NCBI RefSeq assembly: GCF_000250675.2
Contig: NC_018681.1
Span: forward strand, 2,914,001-2,978,000
Reading direction: 5' to 3'
Source: Nocardia brasiliensis ATCC 700358
Lineage (GTDB): Bacteria > Actinomycetota > Actinomycetes > Mycobacteriales > Mycobacteriaceae
DNA length: 64,000 bases
The notes under the pieces were generated by a model that worked only from the letters and a program-made list of their open reading frames with translations, made no database searches and was not told where the DNA came from. Positions 62,256 through 64,000 of the stretch are shown one piece after another. A program made the position numbers and the translations under genes. Positions within the stretch are counted from its first letter, which is position 1. Each line of letters starts with the position of its first letter.

Positions 62256-63554
62256 GTGGTGATCGACGACGACGTCGTAGCAGCACTCGGAGACCGGAGG
62301 CTCGGTCCCGAGCACAAAGGGCTGCCGCCCGCCGCCTGGGGGCGCACCGTGCGCGAATTCCTCGCCACCGCACCGACGCTCGCGCAACTCGAAACCCCGG
62401 TGCTGACCATCGACCGGGCGGCCGTCGAGTCGAACCTCGCCCTGATGGCCGACTGGGTGAGCGCCGCGGGTGTGCAACTCGCGCCACATGGCAAGACGAC
62501 GATGGCGCCGCAGCTGTGGGCCCAACAGCTCGCCGCCGGCTGCTGGGGCATCACGCTGGCGACCATCTGGCAGGTCCAGGTCGCCCGCTCCTTCGGCGTG
62601 CGCCGGATCCTGCTGGCCAACGCGCTCGTCGATCCGGTCGGATTGCACTGGGTGGCCGAGGAATTGGCGAACGACCCGGCGTTCGAGTTCGTCTGCTGGG
62701 CGGACAGTGTCGAGACGGTCGCCCTGATGGACCGGCACCTGAGTACCGCGCCCGGCGCGGCACGGGTCCGGGTGCTGGTCGAACTCGGTGGGCCGCACGG
62801 CCGTACGGGTGCGCGCACGGTCGAGCAGGCGCACGCCATCGCGGCCGCCATCGCCGACGCGCAGCGGCTGACGCTGGGCGGGGTCGGCGGTTACGAAGGC
62901 GCGCTCGCGCACGATCGCACCCCCGAAGCGGTGGACACCGTGCGGCACTACCTGGACGAGCTCGCCCGCCTGCACCGCGAAATCGCCGCCGCCGGAAAGT
63001 ATCCGGGCGAGGCGATCATCACCGCGGGCGGTAGTGCCTACCCCGACCTGGTGGTGGAGCGACTCGCCGGATCGGCCGACGAGCAAGGCGCGCAGGGTGT
63101 GCCGACCACCGTCGTGCTGCGCTCCGGCGCGTACCTCATCCACGACGACGGCTTCTACGCGGGCATCTCACCGCTGGCGGCGGCGCGCAGCGACAAGCCG
63201 CTGCGCTCGGCCATGCACGGCTGGGCACGCACCATTTCCCGGCCGGAGCCGGGACTGGCCCTGCTGGACGCGGGCAAACGTGATCTGCCCTTCGATGAGG
63301 GTCTTCCGGTCCCGCAACGTATTGCGGGACCGGAAGATACGCCGGTCGACCCGGCGGCACGGACGTCGGCGCTCAACGACCAGCACCTGTTCCTGCGCCT
63401 GCCCGAGGACGCGGACCTGCCGATCGGCACCGTCGTGCGCTTCGGGCTCTCGCACCCGTGCACCGCGTTCGACAAGTGGCGGCTCGTCCCGGTGATCGAC
63501 GACGCGGATGCCGAGTCCCCGCGCGTGGTCGACTTCCTGCACACCTTCTTCTGA
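62256..63554 (+). CDS. D-serine dehydratase-like / D-threonine aldolase-family PLP enzyme
   Basis: 432 residues. I chose GTG 62256 because GGAAGGA lies 5 nt upstream; ATG 62229 is nine codons earlier without such a site. Fold-type III (alanine-racemase-like) N-domain: TPVLTIDRAAVESNLALMAD and the PLP lysine K80 in LAPHGKTTMAP. The C-terminal metal site of the DSD1 family is H400-P-C402 in LSHPCTAFDKW. Expected reaction: removal of ammonia from D-serine or a related D-beta-hydroxy amino acid. Followed 13 bp later by the deacylase gene, which would supply free D-amino acids. A 16-bp perfect inverted repeat lies inside the gene (63302-63337). Confidence 0.91.
   Translation: MVIDDDVVAALGDRRLGPEHKGLPPAAWGRTVREFLATAPTLAQLETPVLTIDRAAVESNLALMADWVSAAGVQLAPHGKTTMAPQLWAQQLAAGCWGITLATIWQVQVARSFGVRRILLANALVDPVGLHWVAEELANDPAFEFVCWADSVETVALMDRHLSTAPGAARVRVLVELGGPHGRTGARTVEQAHAIAAAIADAQRLTLGGVGGYEGALAHDRTPEAVDTVRHYLDELARLHREIAAAGKYPGEAIITAGGSAYPDLVVERLAGSADEQGAQGVPTTVVLRSGAYLIHDDGFYAGISPLAAARSDKPLRSAMHGWARTISRPEPGLALLDAGKRDLPFDEGLPVPQRIAGPEDTPVDPAARTSALNDQHLFLRLPEDADLPIGTVVRFGLSHPCTAFDKWRLVPVIDDADAESPRVVDFLHTFF
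63302..63337 (+). repeat. Perfect 16-bp inverted repeat inside the dehydratase-like gene
   Basis: TCTTCCGGTCCCGCAA (63302-63317) and TTGCGGGACCGGAAGA (63322-63337) with a CGTA loop. It codes for LPVPQRIAGPED. In RNA this would be a very stable hairpin within the open reading frame, about 220 nt before the stop codon. Confidence 0.93.
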
Positions 63555-63567
63555 CGAGCCGGATGCC

Positions 63568-64000
63568 ATGACGGACATACTTTTTCGCGAGATCGACATC
63601 ATCGACGGCACCGGTCTGCCGCGCTTCCGCGGCGACGTGCGCGTCGCCGACGGTCGCATCACCCAGATCACCGCCCCCGGCTCGTTCGCCGAGGCCGACC
63701 GGGTCGTCGAGACCGGGCCCGGTGCCGTGCTGTGCCCCGGTTTCATCGACATGCACGCGCACTCGGATCTGCATCTGCTCACCGAGCCAGGGCATTTCGC
63801 CAAGATCAGCCAGGGTGTGACCACCGAGGTGATCGGACAGGACGGGCTGTCCTATGCCCCGATCGACGACGCCACCCTCGACGTGGTGCGCCGCCAGATC
63901 GCCGGGTGGAACGGCAATCCCGCGGACCTCGACTTCTCCTGGCGCAGCGTGGCCGAGTACCTGGACCGTCTCGACCGCGGAATCACGCCCAACGCCGCCT
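63568..64000 (+). CDS. N-acyl-D-amino-acid deacylase / D-aminoacylase (amidohydrolase), C-terminus outside the window
   Basis: Only the first 144 codons are present (ATG 63568). Amidohydrolase superfamily: N-terminal composite domain TDILFREIDIIDGTGLPRFR, then the metal-binding H63-A-H65 in GFIDMHAHSDLHLL and GVTTEVIGQDGLSYAPI, typical of D-aminoacylases. It removes the acyl group from N-acyl-D-amino acids, for example from peptidoglycan or lipopeptide debris. Downstream partner of the D-serine-dehydratase-like gene (13-bp gap). Confidence 0.9.
   Translation, partial: MTDILFREIDIIDGTGLPRFRGDVRVADGRITQITAPGSFAEADRVVETGPGAVLCPGFIDMHAHSDLHLLTEPGHFAKISQGVTTEVIGQDGLSYAPIDDATLDVVRRQIAGWNGNPADLDFSWRSVAEYLDRLDRGITPNAA

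Overview
The window reads as chromosomal DNA from a high-GC actinobacterium of the order Mycobacteriales, most probably Nocardia or a close relative (inference from gene content, GTG/TTG/ATC starts and gene order; no 16S is present). The order uvrA - infC-rpmI-rplT-tsnR - pheS-pheT matches the arrangement I know from Mycobacterium tuberculosis (Rv1638 to Rv1650), with unrelated cassettes inserted between these core blocks. No rRNA, tRNA, CRISPR array, prophage or insertion sequence was found.

Region 1 to 8.1 kb is regulatory. It has a HelD/HelR-family RNA polymerase motor (cut by the left edge), a PAS-PAS-GGDEF diguanylate cyclase, and a hypoxia/dormancy module: a DevS-like two-GAF kinase and a divergent Rv0079-like ribosome hibernation protein sharing a DosR-type box, then devR with a second, shorter kinase that lacks the haem GAF domain. 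Region 8.6 to 22 kb holds uvrA, a MerR/serine-hydrolase pair with a clear MerR operator, a phosphotransferase, a CPBP protease, a secreted M28 aminopeptidase, an HTH/hydrolase pair, a large non-coding 19-bp tandem array, and a TetR/flavin monooxygenase pair.

Region 22 to 34.5 kb is translation: infC (ATC start, long leader with two terminator-like hairpins), rpmI, rplT, a TrmH-type methyltransferase, then pheST. Between them lie a membrane protein with a repeat-coded N-terminus, an unknown two-gene unit with a Pro-rich repeat tail, and a TetR/MFS efflux pair. Region 34.5 to 47.7 kb has small secreted and hypothetical proteins, a complete conservon (sensor kinase, roadblock, DUF742, small GTPase), a maltose-acetyltransferase-like gene, an OLD-like AAA ATPase, a 31-residue membrane peptide gene, a VOC protein and ppc.

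Region 47.8 to 64 kb is nutrient use. A LysR regulator faces a gamma-glutamyltransferase-family gene, followed by an oligopeptide-type ABC importer whose substrate-binding gene is tandemly duplicated with its leader and terminator, and whose double ATPase carries a ~580-residue low-complexity tail ending in a histone-H1-like Lys/Ala segment. The right end is a divergent D-amino-acid/carbohydrate module: kinase-iclR-ridA on the minus strand against a D-serine-dehydratase-like gene and an N-acyl-D-amino-acid deacylase (cut by the right edge) on the plus strand.
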